64,000 bases of DNA from Roseobacter sp. (GCA_015665415.1 JADFAE010000004.1:1-64000), one strand, 5' to 3'; positions 16,176-29,556 are shown, counted from the stretch's first letter. Program-made: numbers and translations. The notes: generated by a model from the sequence alone, not told the origin.

Positions 16176-17519
16176 GTGACCGAGCATTACCGAGACACCC
16201 GCAAGATTGACCCCAACCGAGGCGCTCACCTTGGTGACGGGACAGCAAACGACAATGATCGCATCGAAATCGGACCAACCCAACTGGCCTTTCAGGAATG
16301 GCAGGCCGCCGGACTGGTGCTGCCCGATCTGACCCGCATGCGCGACTTTCGCTGGAAACGGCTGGTCAAGGCGATCAATGCCCGCGACTATGGCGGGGTA
16401 TTGCTGTTTGATCCTTTGAACATTCGCTATGCCACCGACAGCACCAACATGCAGCTGTGGAACACCCATAACCCGTTTCGCGCCCTGCTCATCTGCGCCG
16501 ATGGCTATATGGTGATCTGGGACTACAAGAACTCTCCTTTCCTTTCGACCTTTAACCCGCTGGTGCGCGAACAACGCTCTGGCGCTGATCTGTTCTACTT
16601 TGATCGCGGCGACAAGGTCGATGTGGCTGCCGATGCGCTCTCAAATGAGGTGCGCCAACTGATCGAGGAACACGGCGGCAACAACAAACGCCTGGGCGTC
16701 GACAAGATCATGCTGCACGGGCTGCGCGCGCTTGAGGCGCAGGGCTTTGAGATCATGGAAGGCGAAGAGCTCACCGAGAAGACCCGCGCCATCAAGGGTG
16801 AGGATGAGATCCGTGCCATGCGCTGTGCCCATCACGCCTGTGACACTGCCGTTCAGGCGATGGAGGATTTCGCCCGCGCCAATGTCGGCGACGGTAAAAC
16901 CTCCGAAGATGATATCTGGGCTGTCCTGCATGCCGAAAACATTCGCCGGGGTGGCGAATGGATCGAAACCCGTCTGCTGGCCTCTGGGCAGCGCACCAAC
17001 CCCTGGTTCCAGGAATGCGGCCCCCGCATCACCCAGCAAAACGAGATCATCTCCTTTGATACCGACCTGATCGGGTCTTTCGGCATCTGCATCGACATCT
17101 CCCGCAGCTGGTGGATTGGAGATGAGAAACCGCGTGAAGACATGATCTATGCAATGCGCCACGCCCATGAGCACATCATGCGGAACATGGAAATGTTGAA
17201 ACCCGGGGTGATGATCCCGGAACTCACGGCCAATGCCCATGTGCTGGACGACAAGTTTCAGGCGCAGAAATATGGCTGTCTGATGCATGGGGTGGGTCTG
17301 TGTGATGAATGGCCGCTGGTTGCCTACCCGGACAAGGCCGTCGAGGGTGCCTATGACTACCCGCTGGAGCCGGGCATGGTGCTTTGTGTTGAGGCCTGCG
17401 TCGGCGAGGTCGGTGGTGACTTCTCGATCAAGCTGGAGGATCAGGTACTGATCACCGAAGACGGCTATGAAAACCTGACTTCCTACCCCTTTGATTCAGC
17501 CTTGATGGGAGAGGCCTGA
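16176..17519 (+). CDS. dddP: DMSP lyase DddP
   Basis: DddP cleaves dimethylsulfoniopropionate to dimethyl sulfide and acrylate in the cytoplasm. The 447-residue product keeps, at the same numbers, all residues described for the Roseobacter-group enzyme: iron ligands Asp295, Asp297, Asp307, His371, Glu406 and Glu421, and the catalytic Asp377 in HGVGLCDEW. The N-terminal domain carries the family stretches TQLAFQEW and FDPLNIRYATDSTNMQLWN. The start is a GTG with GGGAGG upstream. It is the second DddP-type gene in the window, after the partial one at 2-739. Divergent DUF3445 on the left and a convergent transporter on the right mean it is likely a single-gene transcript. Confidence 0.97.
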   Translation: MTEHYRDTRKIDPNRGAHLGDGTANDNDRIEIGPTQLAFQEWQAAGLVLPDLTRMRDFRWKRLVKAINARDYGGVLLFDPLNIRYATDSTNMQLWNTHNPFRALLICADGYMVIWDYKNSPFLSTFNPLVREQRSGADLFYFDRGDKVDVAADALSNEVRQLIEEHGGNNKRLGVDKIMLHGLRALEAQGFEIMEGEELTEKTRAIKGEDEIRAMRCAHHACDTAVQAMEDFARANVGDGKTSEDDIWAVLHAENIRRGGEWIETRLLASGQRTNPWFQECGPRITQQNEIISFDTDLIGSFGICIDISRSWWIGDEKPREDMIYAMRHAHEHIMRNMEMLKPGVMIPELTANAHVLDDKFQAQKYGCLMHGVGLCDEWPLVAYPDKAVEGAYDYPLEPGMVLCVEACVGEVGGDFSIKLEDQVLITEDGYENLTSYPFDSALMGEA

Positions 17520-17552
17520 CGCATTAGCCACAGCATGTGGGGTACGCCCGCC

Positions 17553-18557
17553 TCAGAGGCTGCGCAGCAACAGACCCGTTGCAAACAGCGCCACCAGGAC
17601 GCCGGCGCAGATCTCCAGCATGGGCACCACCTGACGCGCCCGGTTGCTGCCCGCCAACAAGGACAGGGCAGATCCGCGCAGACCAATCGCCGCCAGCCCC
17701 ACCGTGATGGTGACAGAGGCGGTTCCCAGCGCCATGGCAAAGGCCCCGGCAATACCAGCCAGCGCAATGCCCATCTGCCAGGTTATGATCAGGACAAACA
17801 GTGCTCCGGTACAAGGTCTGATCGCTATACCTAAAATTAAAACAAAGGCTTCTCGCCAGTTACTAAGGGAAGAGACCTCCTCCAGGCTGGGGGCATGGCG
17901 ATGGCCACAATCGGCGCAAACCTCAGCAGTTGTGCTCTCATCCTTTCCGGGATGATCTTGGGGGTGGTGGTGGTGACTGTGGACGGCATGACTGTGGGAG
18001 GCATGACTGCGGGGTTCAGGATCACCGTCTGCTGCGCCCGCCTCCGCTGCGGCGGTTCGCAACAGTTTACGTGCGCCGCGGACCAGCAACCAGATCCCGA
18101 TCCCGGCAATGGCCGCATAGCTGATCGGCGCCATGGTCTTTTCGGCGATTCCAATCATGCTGTCGCGCCCCAGCTGCAGCAGGGAAATTGCACCATAGAC
18201 CAGCAAAACCGCCGTGACTGCCTGCCCCAGACTGGACAGCAGCGCCAAAAGGCTGAGACGTCTCCAGGGCACCGCCCGCCCAAGACCATAGCCGCCGATC
18301 AAAACCTTGCCATGCCCGGGTCCAATGGCATGGAAAAACCCGTAGGCAAAACAGACCGAGAGCAAAACCGCGAGCGCCCCCGGCTGCCCCGCGCGCAGGG
18401 CCCGCAAGGCCCCGGCCATGCTGTTCTGGAACTCCCGTTGCTCCTGCGCGGCCCAATCCCCGATGGGGGCCAACAGCCCTCCCGCCTGCGACCAGATCAG
18501 CAGGCAAAGCGCAACGCCCCCCAGGGCCAAAAACCAGAGACCTAGGCGTCGGGACAT
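17553..18557 (-). CDS. NicO/RcnA-type nickel/cobalt transporter
   Basis: The 334-residue inner-membrane protein has about seven hydrophobic segments and the NicO signature HAIGPGHGKVLIGGYGLG near residue 80. A large His-rich cytoplasmic loop (SHASHSHAVHSHHHH, then CADCGHRHAP) probably binds Ni, Co or Zn. A later segment, GIAIRPCTGALFVLIITW, is also typical of the family. It overlaps the DUF1007 gene by 16 bases, the usual partner of these transporters in proteobacteria. Whether it imports or exports metal cannot be told from the sequence. Confidence 0.88.
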   Translation of the reverse strand: MSRRLGLWFLALGGVALCLLIWSQAGGLLAPIGDWAAQEQREFQNSMAGALRALRAGQPGALAVLLSVCFAYGFFHAIGPGHGKVLIGGYGLGRAVPWRRLSLLALLSSLGQAVTAVLLVYGAISLLQLGRDSMIGIAEKTMAPISYAAIAGIGIWLLVRGARKLLRTAAAEAGAADGDPEPRSHASHSHAVHSHHHHPQDHPGKDESTTAEVCADCGHRHAPSLEEVSSLSNWREAFVLILGIAIRPCTGALFVLIITWQMGIALAGIAGAFAMALGTASVTITVGLAAIGLRGSALSLLAGSNRARQVVPMLEICAGVLVALFATGLLLRSL

Positions 18558-19213
18558 GAAATCAGGATCTCGGTTGCAAAGGCCCCTCCCATCAGCGGGA
18601 TGTCATTTTCCTCCAGATCGGCACCGGCATCGATCCGCAGCAATTGGGCCTGCATCTGCGCCAAACCGCCGACGATATCCGGCTCTATCCGCTCCAGCAT
18701 ACACTGCCCCTGCAGGCCCGGCGAGAGCGTCACCGGCAGTTTGATTTCATAGGCCGTGTAATAAGAGGGATCAAAGGCCTTGAGCGAGAACGGCCCGTCC
18801 TGCTTGGCGATCGGCTGCACCAATTGGCGCACATGGGTGCTGACGATACGTCCCTGGCGCAGCTCGGTTGTGGCCTGCTGTGGCCCGGACAGGGGCACCA
18901 GGTCACCATCCACCCGCAGCTCAAGATCGCCGTTGAACCCTTCGTCCCAATTGGTGTCAAACCCGGTCAGCAAAACACCTTCGGCCGGGGTCAGAACCCC
19001 ATCGCCATCGCGATCAAGTTGCAGATCTTCAGTGATCAAAAGCGAATAGAATTCATCATATTGCCAGGTGACTTTGATCTCGACCAATTGATCCGCAGCG
19101 TCAAATTTCAGGAAGAACCCGGCATCAACAAAAACATGCGGATGCGGCTGCACCACAGTCGGAAGCAGCGTGCCAGCCAGCCAGGCCATAGGGAAAAACA
19201 GCAAAGGTTTCAT
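18542..19213 (-). CDS. DUF1007 family periplasmic protein
   Basis: The 223-residue protein begins with a signal peptide followed by PHPHVFVDAGFFLKFD; the His pair just after the signal is typical of DUF1007 and may bind metal at the mature N-terminus. Other family segments are VTWQYDEFYSLL, an acidic DLQLDRDGDGVLTPAE that resembles a calcium-binding loop, and TAYEIKLPVTL. The start ATG at 19213 is chosen over an upstream one because it gives a clean signal peptide. It is the first gene of a two-gene operon with the NicO transporter and probably helps deliver metal to it. Confidence 0.85.
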   Translation of the reverse strand: MKPLLFFPMAWLAGTLLPTVVQPHPHVFVDAGFFLKFDAADQLVEIKVTWQYDEFYSLLITEDLQLDRDGDGVLTPAEGVLLTGFDTNWDEGFNGDLELRVDGDLVPLSGPQQATTELRQGRIVSTHVRQLVQPIAKQDGPFSLKAFDPSYYTAYEIKLPVTLSPGLQGQCMLERIEPDIVGGLAQMQAQLLRIDAGADLEENDIPLMGGAFATEILISCPDA

Positions 19214-19451
19214 AAGGCAGCAACCTAGAGCCTGGCACCTTCCTCTGCAATTGCCCAATCACTTCCAGGCCTGCGTTCTGGCAAGATTGCGCCAAAGGGG
19301 CCGTAAAGCACCAGCTTGTTTCACCGCTCTACAGTGCCGCCCTGCCATCCCACGCCCTGGTTCACCTTCGCGTGACGTTTCTTGCAGCTGCCTTGTCCTG
19401 CCCCTTGCCAATGCGCAATCTAAAGGCACCCCAACGAACGAGGCGCCACTG

Positions 19452-20681
19452 ATGCCCACCGAACGCATTTCCTTTCCCGGTCACTCCGGCGAGACCCTGG
19501 CCGCAAGGCTCGATCTGCCCACCGGGCCTGTGCTGGCAACGGCGCTTTTTGCCCATTGCTTTACCTGTTCAAAAGACATCCCCGCGGCCCGGCGTATTGC
19601 CGCCCGGCTGGCAGCCATGGGCATTGCAGTCCTGCGATTTGATTTCACTGGGTTGGGTCATTCCGAAGGTGAGTTTGCCAATACCACTTTCAGCTCGAAT
19701 GTCGCTGATCTGATTGCCGCCGCACACTATCTAGCGAGCCGCAACATGGCACCGTCGCTGCTGATCGGGCATTCATTGGGCGGCGCGGCGGTACTGCGTG
19801 CCCGTGCGGGTATCCCAACGGTCAAGGGTGTTGTCACCCTTGGGGCCCCCTTTGATCCCGGCCATGTCTCGCACCACTTTGATGCCGCCCTGCCTGAGAT
19901 CAAGGCCAAGGGCCGGGCCGAGGTCAGTCTTGGTGGGCGACCCTTTGTGATTGGTCGCGATTTTGTCGAAGATATTGCCGCAGAGGCCCTGGCCCCGGCC
20001 ATCAAGGACCTGCATGCCGCGCTCTTGGTGATGCATGCGCCCCGTGACGCCACCGTCAGCATCGACAATGCTGCCGAGATCTTCACCACCGCCAAACATC
20101 CCAAAAGCTTTGTTACGCTGGACGGGGCGGATCACTTGATCTCCAAGGCTCAAGACGCTGAATATGCAGCGGAAGTCATCTCCACCTGGGCCAGCCGATA
20201 TGTTGAAATGACGCCGCCGGCTCCGCCCCCCGGCGCGCCAGAAGGTGTGTTGCGTGTCACCGAGGCAGATGCAGGTGGTTTCCTGCAAGATATCCAGTCC
20301 GGCCCCCATCACCACGCCTATGCCGATGAGCCCCTGGCCTATGGCGGCACCAACAAGGGCATGTCGCCCTATGGTTTTGTCTCGGCGGGGCTTGGCGCTT
20401 GCACTTCGATGACGCTGCGCATGTATGCCCGGCGCAAGGGTTGGCCACTCGAGAGCATCAGTGTCGACATCTGCCACGACAAGGTTCACGCCCAGGATGC
20501 CCTGCCTTCGGGCCCGGCCAAGATAGATCAATTCACCCGTGTGATCCGAGTTTGCGGCGACCTGACCGCCGAGCAGCGCGCCAAACTGTTGGAGATCGCT
20601 GACAAATGCCCGGTGCATCGCACTCTGGAGCACAGCTCCAAGGTCACAACAAAGCTTGAAGAAGAAGTCTCACCAGCCTGA
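19452..20681 (+). CDS. Alpha/beta hydrolase-OsmC fusion protein
   Basis: The 409-residue product combines two domains. Residues 1 to about 255 are an alpha/beta hydrolase with FDFTGLGHSEG, the nucleophile elbow GHSLGG (Ser of LLIGHSLGGAAV), an acid in MHAPRDATV and His in GADHLIS. Residues from about 265 are OsmC/Ohr-like, with MSPYGFVSAGLGACTSMTLRMYA containing one redox Cys and KCPVHRTLEHS containing the second. OsmC-type proteins reduce organic peroxides; the substrate of the hydrolase part is unknown. The fusion is a known arrangement in proteobacteria and suggests one domain prepares or detoxifies a shared lipid-type substrate, which is inference. Confidence 0.9.
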   Translation: MPTERISFPGHSGETLAARLDLPTGPVLATALFAHCFTCSKDIPAARRIAARLAAMGIAVLRFDFTGLGHSEGEFANTTFSSNVADLIAAAHYLASRNMAPSLLIGHSLGGAAVLRARAGIPTVKGVVTLGAPFDPGHVSHHFDAALPEIKAKGRAEVSLGGRPFVIGRDFVEDIAAEALAPAIKDLHAALLVMHAPRDATVSIDNAAEIFTTAKHPKSFVTLDGADHLISKAQDAEYAAEVISTWASRYVEMTPPAPPPGAPEGVLRVTEADAGGFLQDIQSGPHHHAYADEPLAYGGTNKGMSPYGFVSAGLGACTSMTLRMYARRKGWPLESISVDICHDKVHAQDALPSGPAKIDQFTRVIRVCGDLTAEQRAKLLEIADKCPVHRTLEHSSKVTTKLEEEVSPA

Positions 20682-20834
20682 ATTAACTAAATTTTTACCA
20701 CCCTCGAACCATCTCGCACCAGCCAAATCAAGCGCAGTGCAAAACTGCGATTGATTCACATCAAAGCCGCAGGATGCATGCCCCCTCATGGTGACTGGAT
20801 CAAATTGACCCGGTCCAATCTGAGGAGGTACGGC

Positions 20835-21092
20835 ATGGGATTATTTTCAAAACTTGGACAAAGCACGGATCTGGTCGAAGGCATGGCCGATCGGCTGGGC
20901 ATTGACTATGGCGAGTTGATTGCCAAAGACCCCGAAGCGGAGGGGCGCAAATTCCGGCTAGCGGTGATGAATTGCAACCATTGCAGCAACCAAAGCGGTT
21001 GCGCCGAACTGCAGGCGGTGACCCAAAAATTGTCTGAAACACCAGGGTACTGTCGCAATAGCCATATGCTCAGCCACATGCGCAAAGGCTGA
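20835..21092 (+). CDS. DUF6455 family small cysteine-containing protein
   Basis: This 85-residue protein has a helical first half (LVEGMADRLGIDYGELI) and a Cys cluster MNCNHCSNQSGCAEL followed by GYCRN, typical of DUF6455 proteins of Rhodobacterales. The four cysteines could bind a metal or form disulfides; the role is unknown. GAGGAGG lies at a good distance before the ATG at 20835. It is followed by a small hairpin around 21098-21117. Confidence 0.8.
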   Translation: MGLFSKLGQSTDLVEGMADRLGIDYGELIAKDPEAEGRKFRLAVMNCNHCSNQSGCAELQAVTQKLSETPGYCRNSHMLSHMRKG

Positions 21093-21324
21093 AACTCTCT
21101 CGACCGTGCCCGGTCGATCGCATCCCGGCTCATGGCGCCGCCCGGGCCGAGATCGAGATGACCTGAGACCCGTCGCGCGGCGGTGGGGCGCGTACACAGC
21201 GTCCATTTGCTGCGACATTTTCCATGTTAGCCCTCTCATAGCCCTACCCAGCCTTGCCCATTCGCCCTCCCTCCCGTATGACGCGCCTTATCAACTGGAC
21301 AATCCCATAAAGGTGCTTTCGCCA

Positions 21325-22629
<1,305 letters not shown>

Positions 22630-22654
22630 TCCTGACGACATGTGAAATCGACTG

Positions 22655-22680
22655 AACGCCCCGCCCAGCTGCGGGGCGTT
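22655..22680 (+). terminator. Terminator hairpin of purB
   Basis: AACGCCCCGC (22655-22664) pairs with GCGGGGCGTT (22671-22680) around a 6-nt loop. The T tract is short. Confidence 0.7.
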
Positions 22681-22690
22681 TGCATTTCAT

Positions 22691-22754
22691 CTGCCCAGCC
22701 AGCCTCCACCTTCTTACCTGATTTGGAAATACGCGCCTGGGTTGGGCTGGGCAG
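22691..22754. repeat. 64-nt inverted repeat after purB
   Basis: CTGCCCAGCC (22691-22700) is perfectly complementary to GGCTGGGCAG (22745-22754), enclosing 44 bases. It lies between the purB terminator and the TPR gene and is not part of either. It may be a REP-type intergenic element; no second copy was found in the window. Confidence 0.5.
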
Positions 22755-22869
22755 AAAGCGGGCACTGATCAGCTGAATCCCTCCTATGTACGGCAATAAC
22801 CAAAAAGTGCACTGCTCCTGGTGATTTTCCCTGTATCCTGAGGGCGAAACGCCCTGCAGGAGACGCGAC

Positions 22870-23433
22870 ATGCGCAATTTCACCCTGACAGCCACCCTGT
22901 CGGCTACGCTTTTGGCCCTGCCATTGCTTGGCCTGCCCGGACCCGGATTTGCCGCCGGTGGCGATGATTGGAATCCTCCGAAACCAACGGATACAACCAA
23001 AACCTGCAGAGGTAAGCGGGTTTGGGACGCGGAAAAGGGGCGTTGTGTGCGCCCCAAACAGTCTTCTCTCAATCAGGATGAGCTGTTTGATGCCGCCCGC
23101 GAGCTGGCCTATGCCGGGCGCATCATAGATGCCCAGGCCGTGCTGGCTGCGATACCAGATCAGGCAGACGATCGGGTGCTCACCTATTGGGGCTTTACTC
23201 AACGTAAGCTGGGAAACCTTCCCCTGGCCAATGCCTTTTATGAGCAGGCAATTGCGCAGAACCCCGACAATCTGTTGGCACGCTCCTACATGGGTCAGGG
23301 CTTTGTAGAAGAAGGGCAATTTGGCCTTGCACTGGCACAATGGCAGCAAATTCGCGCCCGTGGTGGTGCAGGCACATGGCCGGAAACATCCCTGCGACGG
23401 GCCTTGGAAACCGGTGCAACTTCAAGCTATTGA
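22870..23433 (+). CDS. Secreted TPR-type protein
   Basis: The 187-residue product has a signal peptide ending near residue 29 (GFAAGG). A short stretch with two Cys (KTCRGKRVWDAEKGRCV) follows, and then at least two tetratricopeptide-like repeats (LTYWGFTQRKLGNLPLANAFYEQAIAQNPDN and the next helix pair). Such proteins are periplasmic scaffolds; the partner is unknown. AGGAGA precedes the ATG. It stands alone between purB and fliG. Confidence 0.8.
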   Translation: MRNFTLTATLSATLLALPLLGLPGPGFAAGGDDWNPPKPTDTTKTCRGKRVWDAEKGRCVRPKQSSLNQDELFDAARELAYAGRIIDAQAVLAAIPDQADDRVLTYWGFTQRKLGNLPLANAFYEQAIAQNPDNLLARSYMGQGFVEEGQFGLALAQWQQIRARGGAGTWPETSLRRALETGATSSY

Positions 23434-23509
23434 ACTTCAGCTTTTCTTTACCGCTTTGGCCTAATTCTGGACCTGACCGAAAAAGAATCTTTTTGGCTAG
23501 GGTGCTAGA

Positions 23510-24622
23510 ATGCTGCAAGATGACATGTTGGCGTTACCAATGACCACCGGTGGTGGCGGGATGGGGGATTTCTCTCCCCCGGCTCCTGCGGCTATGGGTG
23601 GATCTTCTGCGTCAACGACAAAGTTGAGCGGCAAGGCAAAAGCAGCAATCGTGGTGCGGCTCTTGCTGAATGAAGGTGCCGATATTCCAATCGAAGATCT
23701 GCCGGACGAGTTGCAGATGGAGCTGACCCAGCAGATGGGCAAGATGCGTCTGGTCGACCGTGACACGCTTTATGCGGTGGCCGCCGAATTTGCCGAAATG
23801 CTCGACAATGTCGGCCTGACTTTTCCCAATGGTCTGGCTGGCGCTCTCACCGCCATGGACGGCCGCATCAGCCGCCATACCGCCAGCCGTCTGCGCAAGG
23901 AGGCCGGCGTGCGTCAGTTCGGCGACCCATGGGAACGCCTGAAAGCCCTGCCACCAGAAGACCTCGCCTCGCTGGCCGAGGCCGAAAGCATCGAAGTTGC
24001 GGCCGTTCTTCTGTCCAAGCTCGACACAGCAAAAGCGGCTCAGATGCTGGTTCATCTGCCGGGGCCGGTGGCCCGCCAAATCACCTATGCGGTCAGCCAT
24101 ACTGGCAATGTCACCCCTGACACCGTTGATCGCATTGGGCTTTCTCTTGCCGCGCAGGTCGAGGCCCGCCCCGATCTCGCCTTTGAATCCTCGCCAGGAC
24201 AACGGGTTGGTGCCATCCTGACCGAAGCCGCAGCCGCCAAACGCGATGAGGTTCTTCTGGCGCTTGAAGAGGAAGATCAGGAATTTGCCACCGACGTGCG
24301 CAAGTCCATCTTTACCTATGGTCTCATTGCACAACGGATGCAGCCGCTGGATGTGCCCAAACTGATGCGGGTGTTGGCGCAACCGGATCTGGTCACCGCC
24401 ATCGCCTTTGCCACCGATGAGGACGACGTCGCCACCAACACCTTTTTGCTCGACAATATGTCCAGCCGCATGGCGACCAATATTCGCGAAGAGGTCAACG
24501 AGCGTGGCAAGGTCAAGCGCAGCGATGGTGAAACCGCATTTGGCCTGATTGTCTCGGCCATGCGCGATCTGATCAATGCCGGCGAGATCGAATTGAAGTC
24601 GGATGAGGACGAAGAAGAATAG
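23510..24622 (+). CDS. fliG: FliG-like flagellar motor switch protein
   Basis: FliG is the rotor protein that meets the stator and sets torque and switching. The 370-residue product matches the divergent FliG of Rhodobacterales: a Gly/Pro-rich N-terminal extension of about 35 residues, the N-terminal domain (KLSGKAKAAIVVRLLLNEG), the middle domain (LDTAKAAQMLVHLPGPVARQI) and a C-terminal torque domain with DVRKSIFTYGLIAQRM, FLLDNMSSRMATNIREEV and ending in an acidic tail. No other flagellar gene is in the window, so it lies apart from the main flagellar cluster here. Confidence 0.8.
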   Translation: MLQDDMLALPMTTGGGGMGDFSPPAPAAMGGSSASTTKLSGKAKAAIVVRLLLNEGADIPIEDLPDELQMELTQQMGKMRLVDRDTLYAVAAEFAEMLDNVGLTFPNGLAGALTAMDGRISRHTASRLRKEAGVRQFGDPWERLKALPPEDLASLAEAESIEVAAVLLSKLDTAKAAQMLVHLPGPVARQITYAVSHTGNVTPDTVDRIGLSLAAQVEARPDLAFESSPGQRVGAILTEAAAAKRDEVLLALEEEDQEFATDVRKSIFTYGLIAQRMQPLDVPKLMRVLAQPDLVTAIAFATDEDDVATNTFLLDNMSSRMATNIREEVNERGKVKRSDGETAFGLIVSAMRDLINAGEIELKSDEDEEE

Positions 24623-24828
24623 TGCCCCAGGGTAGTCTCGCGTTGGCCCTAATTTCTCTGTTTCCCTGCAATTCTTTGACTTGATTTACCTAACAACCGG
24701 TCCTGCGACCCTGAGCCCTAACCGAGATCAGGCAGATTCCCCCGCGCCCTTGGCTCCTTGGTTGTGCCTGCCATCACCGGAGGCTATGATCTCCTTCTGA
24801 TTTTCAGCCACTGCAGGCCGCGCCTTCC

Positions 24829-25782
24829 ATGCCCCTTGATCCCTCCCAGCTTTCGGCCAAACAACGCGTCTCCTATTTTGCCGGAAACATCGCCCTGCGG
24901 GGCATTCTGGGGCTGGCCGGGCTGGTGCCCTACCGCTGGCGCGTCCCGATGATGGGAAAACTCATCGGCTCTTTGGGATCGGTAATCGGGTTTGATCGGC
25001 GGGTCCGCGAAAACCTCGCCCTGACCTGCCCCGAACTGAAAGAGCCCGAAGTGGCCAAGCTTTGCCGCCAAGTTGGCGACAATGCAGGCCGCATGATCAC
25101 AGAGCTTTATGCAGGCGATCCCTTTCTTGAACGCGCCCAGGCCGCGCCGATCTCCGGGCCAGGGCTTCAGGCCCTTGAGGAAGCCCGCGCCGCCGGTCGC
25201 CCCGTCATTCTGGTCACCGCGCATTTTGGCAACTACGACGCGGCCCGTGCCGGGCTGATCTCGCGTGGCTTTGCCATGGGCGCACTGTATCGGCGCATGG
25301 CGAACCCCTATTTCAACCGCCACTACGTGCAGGCCATGGAGCGGGTTGGCACCCCGATGTTCGAACAGGGTAAGCGCGGCATGGTGGAGATGGTTCGGCA
25401 CCTGAAAAAGGGCGGTATTATTGCGATTGTCGCCGACCTTCATGTACACGGCGGAGAGCTGATCGACTTTTTTGGCAAACCCGCGGTGACCTCCACGGTG
25501 CCCGCTGAACTGGCGCGCAAATATGGAGCCGCGGTTATTCCTGTCTATGGCATCCGGCAGGAAAACGGTCTCGACTTTGAGGTGCTGTTGAATGCCGAGA
25601 TCCCGGCCTCAGACCCGGTGACCATGACCCGCGCAATCTGCGATGATCTGGAAAGCGTGGTGCGGCGTCACATGGGCCAGTGGTTCTGGATTCACCGGCG
25701 CTGGAAGCCCTTTGCCCCACCACCCGTTGAACCTGCGCCCCTTGAATCAAGGCCTGAGGCAACGGCCAAACGGGACAGCTAG
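24829..25782 (+). CDS. LpxL/HtrB-family lipid A acyltransferase-like protein
   Basis: The 317-residue product fits the lysophospholipid/lauroyl acyltransferase family that adds secondary acyl chains to lipid A at the inner membrane. The HxxxxD catalytic motif is seen as HFGNYD, followed by ALYRRMANPYFN and the late segments IIAIVADLHVHGGELIDFFG and FWIHRRWKPF. A hydrophobic segment lies near the N-terminus. It is transcribed alone. It could act on another lipid, such as an ornithine lipid. Confidence 0.88.
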   Translation: MPLDPSQLSAKQRVSYFAGNIALRGILGLAGLVPYRWRVPMMGKLIGSLGSVIGFDRRVRENLALTCPELKEPEVAKLCRQVGDNAGRMITELYAGDPFLERAQAAPISGPGLQALEEARAAGRPVILVTAHFGNYDAARAGLISRGFAMGALYRRMANPYFNRHYVQAMERVGTPMFEQGKRGMVEMVRHLKKGGIIAIVADLHVHGGELIDFFGKPAVTSTVPAELARKYGAAVIPVYGIRQENGLDFEVLLNAEIPASDPVTMTRAICDDLESVVRRHMGQWFWIHRRWKPFAPPPVEPAPLESRPEATAKRDS

Positions 25783-25875
25783 ACGATATTTGCAAGCTCT
25801 TTCAATCGGTGCGCGCCTGACCGTGCGTCTCTGGCCTGCGTCCCTGCCGAGGGGCCTATATGTTTTAAGAAAATT

Positions 25876-26595
25876 TCAATTCACATGAGCCGCAGCCAGG
25901 ACCGGTCCAAAGGGCCCCTGCTGCACCAGCACGGCAGCGGGTTGAGCGCCCTCAAAGGCCACGGTGATCTCTGTCGCATCCTGCCCGTCCCACAGCGCGA
26001 CCTGCTGCAGATCATTGACGATATTGGCATAGTCGATGCGGTGCCCGGCCAACTCTCCGCGCGTGATTTCAACAGATTGCAACGGGATGTAGCGCGCGAT
26101 CTGGATGGTTATGGGCCCGTCCGGTAGATCCACGCGCGGTGCCAAGGACAGGGTCAGCTCACGCCCCTCTCGCCGTACGTCCAGAGCCACCGGACGCGGT
26201 TCTCCCTGATACCCCGCGATGGTATCGGCGATCCCCATACCATCGACGCCCGAGATATCCTGACGCCCCATCACGATCATTTGCGGCGTATAGATCATCT
26301 TGCGCCCGCCCACCTGGGCATAGCCCTTTTGGCGGTTTGAATAGGCCGGGCTGGCAAAGATATCTTTCCAACCGATGTAATCCCAGTAATCCACATGCAA
26401 CGCCAGCGCCACAACATCACTGCGCTGCGCCAATTGCTTGAGCAATGCATCCGCTGGCGGACAGGAGGAGCAGCCCTGCGAGGTGAACAGCTCCACCACC
26501 ACAGGTTCGCGCACCGATTCACCAGTTTGCTGCGCAAACGCACCCCCTGAAATGGCCAATGAAAGGACGGCGGCCAAGGCAAGAATAGATTTCAT
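25876..26595 (-). CDS. DUF1223 thioredoxin-like secreted protein
   Basis: The 239-residue protein has a signal peptide (about 1-21, ending AFAQ) and a thioredoxin-like fold of DUF1223 with the redox motif ELFTSQGCSSCPPADALL. HVDYWDYIGWKDIFASP and YTPQMIVMGRQDISG are also typical. It is probably a periplasmic or exported oxidoreductase; the substrate is unknown. The ATG at 26595 is chosen because it begins directly at the signal peptide. It is divergent from acnA with 213 bases between the starts. Confidence 0.85.
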   Translation of the reverse strand: MKSILALAAVLSLAISGGAFAQQTGESVREPVVVELFTSQGCSSCPPADALLKQLAQRSDVVALALHVDYWDYIGWKDIFASPAYSNRQKGYAQVGGRKMIYTPQMIVMGRQDISGVDGMGIADTIAGYQGEPRPVALDVRREGRELTLSLAPRVDLPDGPITIQIARYIPLQSVEITRGELAGHRIDYANIVNDLQQVALWDGQDATEITVAFEGAQPAAVLVQQGPFGPVLAAAHVN

Positions 26596-26808
26596 GACGG
26601 GGTTTTCCTGTACCATAGTCTCCAGATTTAGAGCCCGCCGCCGGGGAAGGCCAATCAATCATTCTTGAACCCCCACGAGCGCGACCTGACAAACGCGCGA
26701 TCTGCTGCCATCCCCCCAGGGTGGCCTTTGATCTATTGAGCAAGCGCCTATGCTGATACACGTAATCCATAGCAATTTTCCTGAAGCATATCCCGGAGGG
26801 AGGCCAAA

Positions 26809-29511
<2,703 letters not shown>

Positions 29512-29537
29512 GACATAAGTCCTTTCTGACCTTGACG

Positions 29538-29556
29538 GGCGCCCCATTTGGGGCAC
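29538..29556 (+). terminator. Hairpin after acnA
   Basis: The stem GCCCC (29541-29545) with flanking G-C pairs closes on GGGGC (29550-29554) around ATTT and is followed by TTCTTCG. A position 27 bases after the acnA stop suits a terminator. Confidence 0.6.
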
